A stretch of 17,738 nt of DNA, taken from Microbacteriaceae bacterium. Lineage in GTDB: Bacteria; Actinomycetota; Actinomycetes; Actinomycetales; Microbacteriaceae. Where the stretch lies: contig JAAZFP010000169.1 in the NCBI GenBank assembly GCA_012511645.1, positions 1 through 17,738 of the forward strand, read 5' to 3'. This document shows, piece after piece, positions 7,396-14,187 of the stretch; the stretch's first letter is position 1; each line of letters starts with the position of its first letter. The notes beneath the pieces were generated by a model, which ran no database searches, was not told the DNA's origin, and worked only from the letters and a program-made list of their open reading frames with translations. The translations under genes were made by a program, and so were the position numbers.

Positions 7396-7430
7396 GCTTA
7401 CGATCTTGGCACTGAAATGGTGAAAATGCA

Positions 7431-7472
7431 AAGGAATCCGAAGATTTGCGTGCCAATAACTGACGATTCCTT
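7431..7472. promoter_or_regulatory. inverted repeat near the regulator start, candidate operator
   Basis: AAGGAATC (7431-7438) and GATTCCTT (7465-7472) are perfect 8-bp inverted arms with 26 nt between them and 34 nt between arm centres, about three helical turns. They lie 36-77 nt upstream of the regulator GTG. Lrp-family proteins bind multiple phased sites and often regulate themselves, so autoregulation is a reasonable inference. Confidence 0.35.
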
Positions 7473-7704
7473 GTGTTTTGTAAGAAACGTGCAGCGGTGT
7501 GGGCCGTACCTGTGAGGCGCTCAGTGTCGGCGCGGGCAGCACCGCAAGTGTTCTCTTGAATGCCATGAAGCGGTGTTCGCACAATATACCCCACCAACGT
7601 GACCAGATTCGAAGCAAAAGATGAAATGTGCTGCGGTTTTCGTAGCGCTTGTGAGATTTGTGTAACTGTTCCGTCAAGAATTTGTCGAAAACGGCGCGCC
7701 CGTG

Positions 7705-7734
7705 TTGGCATCTGGGGGTGGTCTGTGCCATATT
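7705..7734 (+). promoter_or_regulatory. possible promoter of potDABC
   Basis: TTGGCA (7705-7710) and CATATT (7729-7734) are separated by 18 nt and match the primary sigma consensus at 5 of 6 and 4 of 6 positions. This predicts a start near 7741 and a leader of about 78 nt. It is the best pair seen in the gap. Confidence 0.35.
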
Positions 7735-7759
7735 CGATTTCACGATCCTTGGGCGACGC

Positions 7760-7770
7760 TGCCAATGGCA
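7760..7770. promoter_or_regulatory. 11-bp palindrome in the pot leader
   Basis: TGCCA-A-TGGCA is a perfect palindrome about 20 nt downstream of the predicted pot transcription start. It could be an operator. The evidence is symmetry and position only. Confidence 0.3.
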
Positions 7771-7807
7771 TGCGCACACAGCGGTCGAAACCTCATTTTG
7801 AAAAAGT

Positions 7808-7812
7808 AGGAG
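7808..7812 (+). promoter_or_regulatory. ribosome binding site that fixes the potD start
   Basis: AGGAG lies 6 nt before GTG at 7819 but 18 nt before the in-frame ATG at 7831. The GTG is therefore the likely initiator. Confidence 0.7.
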
Positions 7813-7818
7813 AGCATC

Positions 7819-9021
7819 GTGGTCAATCGAATGCCCGAAGATCCCATCGTCCGCGACCTTGTTGGCATGATTCGTCGCCAGCAGTTCAACCGTCGCCAAC
7901 TGCTGCGCGGTGCCGCCGTTGCAGGTGCGGGCGCTGGCGCACTCGGCCTCGCTTCATGCAGCACCGGTGGTGGCAGCGGCTCAGGTCAGAGCCTCATCTG
8001 GGGCAACTGGACCTACTACCTCGACTACAACGAAGAGACCGGCAGCTTCGATTCGATTGACATGTTCACCGAAGAGACCGGCACCGAGGTGCAGTACATC
8101 GAAGACATCGATGACAACAACACCTTCTACGGCAAGATCAAAGATCAGCTCGCACTTGACAAGTACACGGGCTACGACACGATCACCATGACCGACTGGA
8201 TGAACGCACGTCTGATCAGCGCCAATCAAGTACAGGCCTTTGACTATGCGAACATGCCGAACGTGACGGCAAACATGGTCGACGCCCAGTGGGACGCCCT
8301 CGATGTTGACCTCGGCCGCAAATACTCGGTGCCGTGGCAGCTGCCCGCGTCAGGCTGGGTGTGGAATACCGAGGCCGTGCCCGGTGGCATCAAGGTGCTC
8401 GAAGACTTCATGCGACCCGAGTTGCACGGCAAGGTTGGCGTGCTCTCGGAGATGCGCGACACTATGGGCATGATTCTCGCGGGTCTCGGTTACGACCCGA
8501 GCGTTGGCTGGGGCGACAAAGAGTTTGACGAGGCACTTGCCTGGCTCGACGATGGCATCCAGAGCGGTCAGATCAAGAACATCAAGGGCAACTCGTACAC
8601 CCAGGATCTGCAGCGTGGCGACACGCTCGCAGCGATGGCGTGGACCGGTGACGTCATCATGATGAACGCCGAAGAGGGTAACCAGTGGACGATGGAGGTG
8701 CCGCAGTCGGGTGGCATGATCGCGGCTGACTCCTTCACCATTCCGAATGGCACCGACGCGGTTGAGAAGGCGCTCGTCGAAGAGATGATCAACTTCTATT
8801 ACCAGCCTGAGGTCATGGCGATGGTTGCCGACTATGTCACCTTCGTGCCGCCGGTGAAGGGCACGCAGGAGGCAATGATGGATGTCAATCCAGAAAACGC
8901 CGACAACCCGCTGATCTTCCCGACCGAAGAAGACTGGAAGCACCTGTACTCCTTCCGCTCGCTCACCGCGGAAGAAGATCAGCGCTACTCGACAGCATTC
9001 CAGAGCGTGTTAGGGCTGTAA
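7819..9021 (+). CDS. potD: polyamine ABC transporter substrate-binding lipoprotein (PotD/PotF-like)
   Basis: This 400-aa extracytoplasmic binding protein would capture putrescine/spermidine-type amines for the PotBC permease. The N-terminus carries a twin-arginine motif (NRRQLLRG, R25-R26), an Ala/Gly-rich hydrophobic stretch and a lipobox LASC with C47 as the lipidated residue, so it is probably a Tat-exported lipoprotein. A Gly/Ser linker follows. The mature part has PotD-like blocks: LIWGNWTYYLD, FTEETGTEVQYIEDIDDNN, YDTITMTDWM, VPWQLPASGWVWNT and MAWTGDVIMMN. Many Asp/Glu and Trp/Tyr residues fit a cation-binding, aromatic-lined pocket. It is the first gene of potDABC, 2 nt before potA. 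Exact amine specificity cannot be read from the sequence. Confidence 0.93.
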   Translation: MVNRMPEDPIVRDLVGMIRRQQFNRRQLLRGAAVAGAGAGALGLASCSTGGGSGSGQSLIWGNWTYYLDYNEETGSFDSIDMFTEETGTEVQYIEDIDDNNTFYGKIKDQLALDKYTGYDTITMTDWMNARLISANQVQAFDYANMPNVTANMVDAQWDALDVDLGRKYSVPWQLPASGWVWNTEAVPGGIKVLEDFMRPELHGKVGVLSEMRDTMGMILAGLGYDPSVGWGDKEFDEALAWLDDGIQSGQIKNIKGNSYTQDLQRGDTLAAMAWTGDVIMMNAEEGNQWTMEVPQSGGMIAADSFTIPNGTDAVEKALVEEMINFYYQPEVMAMVADYVTFVPPVKGTQEAMMDVNPENADNPLIFPTEEDWKHLYSFRSLTAEEDQRYSTAFQSVLGL

Positions 9022-9023
9022 GC

Positions 9024-10205
9024 GTGGCTGCGGAGAACTCATTTGCTGAGGCGGGTGCCGATCTTGAGCTGATTGGCATCCAAAAGCGCTTTCCGGGATT
9101 CACCGCGATCGAGAATCTCGATCTCACGATTCCCGCCGGATCCTTCTTTGCGCTGCTCGGCCCCTCGGGCTGCGGCAAGACCACCACGCTGCGGCTCGTG
9201 GCAGGGCTCGAGGATCCAAGCGCTGGACGAATTCTGATCGGCGGACAGGATGTGACGGCACTCAAGCCTCACAAGCGTCCCGTGAACACCGTGTTCCAGT
9301 CATATGCGCTCTTCCCGCACATGACGATTCTTGAGAACGTGGCGTTCGGTCTGCGACGACGAAAGATCAGCAACCCGCTGCAGAAGGCAGATGAGGTGCT
9401 CCGGCTGGTCGAGCTCGACCAGGTTGCTGACCGCAAGCCAGCCCAGTTATCTGGTGGACAGCAGCAGCGTGTGGCGCTTGCTCGCGCAGTGGTCAACCGC
9501 CCAGCGCTGCTGTTGCTTGATGAGCCGCTCGGTGCACTCGACCTGAAGCTGCGTCGCCAGATGCAGTTTGAGCTGAAGCAGATTCAACAAGAGGTCGGTC
9601 TCACCTTCTTGCATGTGACGCACGACCAAGAAGAAGCGATGACGATGGCAGACACCGTCGCTGTCATGAACAAGGGCCGCATCGAGCAAATGGGGGCTCC
9701 CGAAGAGCTCTACGAGCTGCCGAAGACCGTGTTCGTCGCGAACTTCCTTGGTCAGTCAAACCTCTTCACGGTTGACGTGGACGGCGGCAACGACCAGACC
9801 CTGCACACCGTGTTGCCGGGTGGCAAAATCTCGGTGCCCCGCGCGCGCAGTGAGCGGACTCAGGGAACAATGACCGTCGGTGTGCGACCGGAGAAGTTGC
9901 GGCTGCACACGAGCGCGCCAGCAGACGAAGCCGGCGTGAATACGCTGGGCCCGGGCACCATCACCGACGTGTCATTCATCGGCGTGAGTACGCAGTACAC
10001 AGTCGAACTTCCCGCACTTGGCTCAGTGGAGGTCTTCGCGCAGAACGTCGAGGCAGGGCCCGCAGCACGCCTAGGCGACCAGGTGTGGCTCAGCTGGCAT
10101 GTGGAGCACACCTTCGGTCTGGCTGACGACCACCTGGAAACAGGTTCGCTCACCACCGAGTTCTCCACGCAGGCAATCGCCACGCAGGCGACGCTTAGCG
10201 AATAG
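9024..10205 (+). CDS. potA: polyamine ABC transporter ATP-binding protein
   Basis: This 393-aa cytoplasmic ATPase powers uptake through PotBC. It has Walker A GPSGCGKTT (46-54), Q-loop Q92, signature LSGGQ (142-146), Walker B LLLLDEP with D166/E167, and switch His H200 in HVTHDQEEAM. The region after about 240 is the regulatory/TOBE part typical of PotA/MalK-like ATPases (VGVRPEKLRLH, then a beta-rich segment to about 365). Start GTG 9024 has TAGGG in the potD tail and lies 2 nt after the potD stop. The last 25 residues are Thr/Ala-rich and not motif-bearing. Sequence and context both fit PotA rather than a sugar importer ATPase. Confidence 0.95.
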   Translation: MAAENSFAEAGADLELIGIQKRFPGFTAIENLDLTIPAGSFFALLGPSGCGKTTTLRLVAGLEDPSAGRILIGGQDVTALKPHKRPVNTVFQSYALFPHMTILENVAFGLRRRKISNPLQKADEVLRLVELDQVADRKPAQLSGGQQQRVALARAVVNRPALLLLDEPLGALDLKLRRQMQFELKQIQQEVGLTFLHVTHDQEEAMTMADTVAVMNKGRIEQMGAPEELYELPKTVFVANFLGQSNLFTVDVDGGNDQTLHTVLPGGKISVPRARSERTQGTMTVGVRPEKLRLHTSAPADEAGVNTLGPGTITDVSFIGVSTQYTVELPALGSVEVFAQNVEAGPAARLGDQVWLSWHVEHTFGLADDHLETGSLTTEFSTQAIATQATLSE

Positions 10206-10213
10206 GGTCAGCC

Positions 10214-11074
10214 ATGGCATTTACCGCATTCTCGTCAGGCGCCAAAGCCGTCGAGCAAACGCCGCGCAAGATGGGCAAGGTTGCGCTGTTGCTGCTCGCA
10301 CCCGGCATTGCCTACATGCTGCTGTTCTTCGTGGCGCCCTTCATTCAGTTGGCAATCACGTCGCTGCAGGCGCCAGCAGAGGGCGGTGGCATCGGGCAAT
10401 ATGTCGCAGCCACCCAGTTCTCGAACTACTGGGTTGCGCTGCAACAGTACTGGCCACAGCTGCTGCGCTCGTTCATCTATGCCGTCACTGCGACGATCAT
10501 TGGCTTGATCATCAGCTACCCGGTGGCCTACTTGATCGGCGTGAAAGTGCGCAGTCGGCCGATGTTGCAGGGCATCTTGCTCATTCTCGTGGTCGCTCCG
10601 TTCTTCATCAGCTTCTTGCTGCGAACCCTCGCGTGGAAATCGATTTTGCCAAGCGAGTGGATCGGCACCGACTTCTCGGTGATCTTCGGTCTGACCTACA
10701 ACTTCATCCCATTCATGGTGCTGCCAATGTTCGCGTCGCTGCAGGCGCTTGACCTGCGGTTGCTCGAAGCGGGCAGCGATCTCTACGCCTCACCGGTAAC
10801 GACCTTCCGCAGGATTACGCTGCCGCTATCGATGCCCGGCATCGTGTCAGGAACCCTGCTGAGCTTTATTCCGATGTCGGGTGACTACGTCAACGCGTCG
10901 CGTGAGTTCTTGGGCTCGACCAGCACTGCCATGATCGGTAACGTGATCGAGTCGAACTTCTTGCAGACGCAGAACTACCCGATGGCGGCATCGCTCTCAA
11001 TCATTCTGATGGTGATCATTCTGGTATTTGTCGCGACCTATGTGCGTCGAAGCGGAGCGGAGGATCTGCTGTGA
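10214..11074 (+). CDS. potB: polyamine ABC transporter permease PotB
   Basis: This 286-aa inner-membrane permease has six predicted membrane spans (about 22-46, 84-110, 119-138, 157-177, 205-222 and 258-276). The ATPase-docking EAA loop is EAGSDLYASPVTTFRRITLPLSMPGI in residues 185-210. AWKSILPSEW and GLTYNFIPFMVLP are typical PotB/PotH blocks. The segment between AWKSIL and GLTYNF looks about 20-25 residues shorter than in usual PotB proteins, a by-memory comparison. AGGG at 10204-10207 is 6 nt before the ATG. Its stop overlaps the potC start as GTGA, so PotB and PotC are translationally coupled, as expected for a heterodimeric channel. Confidence 0.94.
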   Translation: MAFTAFSSGAKAVEQTPRKMGKVALLLLAPGIAYMLLFFVAPFIQLAITSLQAPAEGGGIGQYVAATQFSNYWVALQQYWPQLLRSFIYAVTATIIGLIISYPVAYLIGVKVRSRPMLQGILLILVVAPFFISFLLRTLAWKSILPSEWIGTDFSVIFGLTYNFIPFMVLPMFASLQALDLRLLEAGSDLYASPVTTFRRITLPLSMPGIVSGTLLSFIPMSGDYVNASREFLGSTSTAMIGNVIESNFLQTQNYPMAASLSIILMVIILVFVATYVRRSGAEDLL

Positions 11075-11874
11075 AGGGTTTCAGCCTCGGCAAAGCGTTC
11101 GTGCCGATTGTGGCCACGATCACGCTCATCTATTTGCTGCTGCCTATCGCGCACGTCATTCTGTTTTCGTTTAATGAGCGTCGTGGCCGCAACAACATCA
11201 TGTGGAACGGGTTTTCGCTTGAAAACTGGATGAACCCCTGTGGCGCACCTCAGGTGTGTCAGGCCTTCGGCAACAGCATCCTGGTGGGCGTGGTGGCGAC
11301 GGTGATTGCGACCACGCTGGGCACGATGATCGCAATCGCACTTGTGCGATACAAGTTCAAGGGCCGCTCAACCGTCAGCCTGTTGCTGTTCACGCCCATG
11401 GCCACCCCCGAGGTGGTGCTCGGTGCGGGCCTTGCGGCGCAGTTCCTGCTCGCAGGCGTCGAGAAGGGCATCGGCACCATCTTCCTCGCGCACACGATGT
11501 TCTGCATCTCCTATGTGGTTGTTGCGGTGAAGGCGAGGGTTGCGTCGTTGAACCCCGCGATTGAAGAGGCGGGGCGAGATCTCTATGCCTCGCCCGCGCA
11601 GGTCTTCTGGCGCATCACGCTGCCGATGCTGGCTCCCGGCATCGTCGGCGCAGCGCTCTTGTCATTCGCGCTTTCGTTCGATGACTTCATCATTACGAAC
11701 TTCAACTCGGGCACTGCGACCACGTTCCCGAAGTTCATCTACATCTCTGCGATGAAGGGCGTGCCCGCACAAGCGAACGTGCTCGCTTCGATCGTGTTTG
11801 TGAGCGCACTGGTGCTGGTGATTGTCGTGCAAACACTCAACATCAGAAAGCAGAAGCGGCTCGCAAAGGTCTAG
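11071..11874 (+). CDS. potC: polyamine ABC transporter permease PotC
   Basis: This 267-aa second permease subunit has six predicted membrane spans (about 10-32, 69-91, 103-125, 135-155, 187-210 and 236-256). The EAA loop reads EEAGRDLYASPAQVFWRITLPMLAPGI (165-191), followed by LSFALSFDDFIIT, a hallmark of PotC/PotI. The first outside loop has two cysteines (C57 and C63, in NPCGAPQVC) that could form a disulphide. GTG 11071 is preceded by GGAGG at 11059-11063 with a 7-nt spacer. It is the last gene of the operon; a long hairpin follows. Confidence 0.95.
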   Translation: MKGFSLGKAFVPIVATITLIYLLLPIAHVILFSFNERRGRNNIMWNGFSLENWMNPCGAPQVCQAFGNSILVGVVATVIATTLGTMIAIALVRYKFKGRSTVSLLLFTPMATPEVVLGAGLAAQFLLAGVEKGIGTIFLAHTMFCISYVVVAVKARVASLNPAIEEAGRDLYASPAQVFWRITLPMLAPGIVGAALLSFALSFDDFIITNFNSGTATTFPKFIYISAMKGVPAQANVLASIVFVSALVLVIVVQTLNIRKQKRLAKV

Positions 11875-11893
11875 CCGCACTTGCGTGCACCTC

Positions 11894-11937
11894 AGCTATA
11901 GCGCCCCGCACTCACCATGAGCGCGGGGCGCTAAGCT
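11894..11937 (+). terminator. long hairpin ending the pot operon, just before prfB
   Basis: AGCT, TAGCGCCCCGC and CTCA (11894-11914) pair with TGAG, GCGGGGCGCTA and AGCT (11918-11937). One bulged A and one A.C mismatch interrupt about 19 bp, and the loop is CCA. There is no T run after it, as is common for actinobacterial hairpin terminators. It ends 9 nt before the prfB ATG and overlaps the possible prfB -10 box. Confidence 0.65.
11932..11937 (+). promoter_or_regulatory. possible -10 box for prfB
   Basis: TAAGCT fits TANNNT and ends 9 nt before the ATG at 11947. No Shine-Dalgarno sequence is seen before prfB, so a leaderless or near-leaderless transcript is possible. There is no convincing -35 box. 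Confidence 0.25.
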
Positions 11938-11946
11938 TATTGGATC

Positions 11947-13053
11947 ATGTTTGATCTTGACTTCGGCAACCGCATCCAAGCCCTCCAGGCGACCTTTACA
12001 GACATCGTTGCGGTGCAGGGCCTCGATCGCCTTGAGAGCGAGATTGGCGAGCTCGAAGAGCAGGCCGCAGCTCCCGGGCTGTGGGATGACCCCGAAGCGG
12101 CCCAGAAGATCACCAGTCGGTTGAGTCATCACAAGTCGCGTGTGTCAAAGCTGCGCGGAGTTGAGTCGCGCATTGGCGATCTTGAGGTATTGATTGAGTT
12201 GGCGAAGGAGCTCGAGGACGAGCCGACTGCTGAAGAAGCCACCCAGGAGCTCGCCGCACTCGAAGACGTGATCTCACAGCTTGAGGTGCAGACGATGCTC
12301 TCTGGTGAATACGATGACCGGCCCGCAGTGGTCACTATTCGCTCCGGCGCTGGCGGAGATGACGCGACTGACTTCGCTGAGATGTTGCTTCGCATGTATC
12401 TGCGCTGGGCCGAACACCATGGCTACCCGACGAAGCTGCTCGACACGAGCTACGCCGAGGGTGCGGGAATCAAGTCAGCAACCTTTGAAGTAGATGCACC
12501 CTATGCGTTCGGCACGCTGTCGGTTGAAGCGGGCACCCACCGGCTCGCGAGAATCAGCCCCTTTGGTTCAGCAGACAAACGTCACACCAGCTTTGCCGGC
12601 GTCGAGGTGATTCCACTGCTCGAAGAGGCGACAGAGGTCGAGATTCCCGAAACCGATATTCGCGTGGATGTGTATCGGTCGAGTGGTCCCGGCGGTCAGT
12701 CGGTGAACACCACTGACTCGGCCGTTCGCCTGACCCACATTCCGACGGGCATCGTGGTGTCGATGCAGAACGAAAAAAGCCAGATTCAAAACCGTGCGGC
12801 AGCGATGCGGGTGCTGCAGACAAGGCTGCTGCTCGTGCAGCGAGAAGAAGAAGCCGCGAAGAAGAAGGAACTCGCGGGTTCGATAACTGCCAGCTGGGGT
12901 GACCAGATTCGTTCGTACTTTCTGTATGGGCAACAACTCGTGAAAGATCTTCGCACGGGACACGAGAGCAGCCAGCCCGACGCGGTTTTCGACGGTGCCC
13001 TTGACGGGTTTATCGCAGCGGGCATCCGCTGGCGTTCACTGAACAAAGGTTGA
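11947..13053 (+). CDS. prfB: peptide chain release factor 2 (RF2)
   Basis: This 368-aa class I release factor recognises UGA and UAA. The recognition tripeptide is SPF (204-206, in ARISPFGSADKRHTSF), diagnostic of RF2. The catalytic GGQ is at 249-251 in RSSGPGGQSVNTTDSAV. The reading frame is continuous and there is no internal UGA near codons 20-30, so the programmed +1 frameshift that autoregulates prfB in many bacteria is absent, as is usual in high-G+C actinobacteria. No clear ribosome binding site precedes the ATG. In actinobacteria prfB is normally followed by ftsE-ftsX-smpB, as here. UGA is used by several genes of this window, so RF2 is needed. Confidence 0.98.
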   Translation: MFDLDFGNRIQALQATFTDIVAVQGLDRLESEIGELEEQAAAPGLWDDPEAAQKITSRLSHHKSRVSKLRGVESRIGDLEVLIELAKELEDEPTAEEATQELAALEDVISQLEVQTMLSGEYDDRPAVVTIRSGAGGDDATDFAEMLLRMYLRWAEHHGYPTKLLDTSYAEGAGIKSATFEVDAPYAFGTLSVEAGTHRLARISPFGSADKRHTSFAGVEVIPLLEEATEVEIPETDIRVDVYRSSGPGGQSVNTTDSAVRLTHIPTGIVVSMQNEKSQIQNRAAAMRVLQTRLLLVQREEEAAKKKELAGSITASWGDQIRSYFLYGQQLVKDLRTGHESSQPDAVFDGALDGFIAAGIRWRSLNKG

Positions 13054-13094
13054 CATCGCGTCGTGTGGAGCGCGGCATTTCCAACCTTGGTTCG

Positions 13095-13113
13095 GCGCGC
13101 CGTTCAGGCGCGC
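13095..13113 (+). terminator. short GC-rich hairpin between prfB and ftsE
   Basis: GCGCGCC (13095-13101), loop GTTCA, GGCGCGC (13107-13113) is a 7-bp perfect stem 42 nt after the prfB stop, with no T run. It could be a weak terminator for prfB. A second small palindrome, CTGATTATCAG, follows at 13113-13123. Confidence 0.35.
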
Positions 13114-13127
13114 TGATTATCAGGGCG

Positions 13128-13133
13128 TAGTGT
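13128..13133 (+). promoter_or_regulatory. possible -10 box for ftsE
   Basis: TAGTGT fits TANNNT and ends 10 nt before the ATG at 13144, which has no nearby ribosome binding site. The -35 is not recognisable, so support is weak. Confidence 0.2.
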
Positions 13134-13143
13134 CAATTGCGTC

Positions 13144-14187
13144 ATGATCCTTTTCGAAAGCGTCAGCAAAAAGTACCGGGGCACCAAGCGGCCGGCTGTT
13201 GACCGCGTCAGTTTCAATATTGAACGCGGCGAGTTCGTGTTTATCGTCGGCGCGTCTGGCTCAGGCAAATCGAGTTGCCTGCGCATGATTCTGCGTGAAG
13301 AGCAGCCGAGCGGTGGCCGCATTCATGTGTTGGGTCATGATCTCAGCAAAATCTCAAACCGCAAGGTGCCATATTTTCGGCGCAACCTCGGTGTCGTATT
13401 CCAAGATTTTCGACTGCTCACCAATAAAACCGTCTTCGACAATGTGGCGTTTTCGCTGCAGGTGATTGGTAAGTCGAGGGGCTTCATTCAAGAGGCTGTT
13501 CCCGATGTGCTTGAAATGGTGGGACTCGGTGGCAAGGCAAAACGGTTCCCGCACGAATTGTCGGGTGGCGAACAGCAGCGCGTAGCGATCGCGCGAGCCA
13601 TCGTCAATAAGCCTGCGGTGCTGCTCGCCGACGAGCCGACGGGCAACCTTGACCCGGCAACGAGTCTTGGCATTATGCAGCTGCTGCGTGCGATTAACGC
13701 CTCTGGCACGACGGTCGTCATGGCCACGCACGAGGCCACCTTCGTCGATATTATGCAGCAGCGTGTGATCGAGCTCTCGCAGGGTGTGGTGGTTCGAGAT
13801 GAGCAGCGCGGCGGTTATGGTGAGACCGCTGCGATTGACCTTGGTGACCTGACCGAGGCCGGCGCCCGGGTGCTTCGCGCGAGCGAAGACGTGGTGCGTT
13901 CGACACTGTCGGCACATGTTGAGCCAGTGGCGGCTCCCGCCGATCCTGAACCGCTGTCGGTTGAGGAAGCCGAGTTCGCGATGCAGCAGGAACCGGTCAT
14001 TCCCGAACCGCCTGCCGCGCCGACGATACCCGGAGCTCCTGAGTCGCTCGCAGACGACGACCTCGATCTCACGGTGCTCGCTCCCAGGCAGGCTTCGCAG
14101 GCACCGTCAGCGCCCCCTGGCACCTTCTCGGCAGCGCTCGGGCTCACGCCCAATGAGGATCAAGAGGATGTGGGGCCCGTGCGATGA
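13144..14187 (+). CDS. ftsE: cell division ATP-binding protein FtsE with long C-terminal tail
   Basis: This 347-aa protein is the ABC ATPase partner of FtsX; the complex transmits cytosolic ATP cycles to cell-wall hydrolases at the division site. Walker A is GASGSGKSS (36-44), Q-loop Q87, signature LSGGE (139-143), Walker B LLADEPTGNLD (D163/E164) and switch His H196 in MATHEATF. The ATPase ends near residue 222, the usual FtsE length. About 125 further residues follow, rich in Pro, Ala, Glu and Asp, with PEPPAAPTIPGAPE and a C-terminal GTFSAALGLTPNEDQEDVG segment. The tail looks disordered and might contact a divisome partner. The stop overlaps the ftsX ATG by 4 nt. Confidence 0.95.
   Translation: MILFESVSKKYRGTKRPAVDRVSFNIERGEFVFIVGASGSGKSSCLRMILREEQPSGGRIHVLGHDLSKISNRKVPYFRRNLGVVFQDFRLLTNKTVFDNVAFSLQVIGKSRGFIQEAVPDVLEMVGLGGKAKRFPHELSGGEQQRVAIARAIVNKPAVLLADEPTGNLDPATSLGIMQLLRAINASGTTVVMATHEATFVDIMQQRVIELSQGVVVRDEQRGGYGETAAIDLGDLTEAGARVLRASEDVVRSTLSAHVEPVAAPADPEPLSVEEAEFAMQQEPVIPEPPAAPTIPGAPESLADDDLDLTVLAPRQASQAPSAPPGTFSAALGLTPNEDQEDVGPVR

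Larger units (their letters stand above)
7396..7818. other. 423-nt divergent control region between the regulator and potD
   Basis: No protein is supported here on either strand. It holds a widely spaced inverted repeat (7431-7472), a possible pot promoter (7705-7734), an 11-bp palindrome (7760-7770), four TTGGCA/TGCCAA hexamers (7406, 7451, 7705, 7760) and an AATATA at 7583-7588, which reads TATATT on the minus strand and could be a -10 box for the regulator without a good -35. The long pot leader and clustered symmetric motifs fit a shared control region for both directions. Confidence 0.6.

Noticed and set aside
7396..7899. Regulator extended upstream to 212 or 323 residues
   Set aside because: The extra residues have no Lrp/AsnC similarity, cover the divergent control region and even overlap potD. 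The family length is about 150 aa.
5402..11946. Polyamine cassette as a mobile element or genomic island
   Set aside because: There is no integrase, transposase, tRNA target or flanking direct repeat, and base composition resembles the flanks.
11947..12040. Programmed +1 frameshift in prfB
   Set aside because: The frame is continuous through the first 30 codons, with no in-frame UGA or CUU-UGA slip site.
13050..13078. TTGACA at 13050-13055 as the -35 of an ftsE promoter
   Set aside because: It overlaps the prfB stop codon, and at 16-19 nt spacing there is no acceptable -10 hexamer (CGGCAT, GGCATT).
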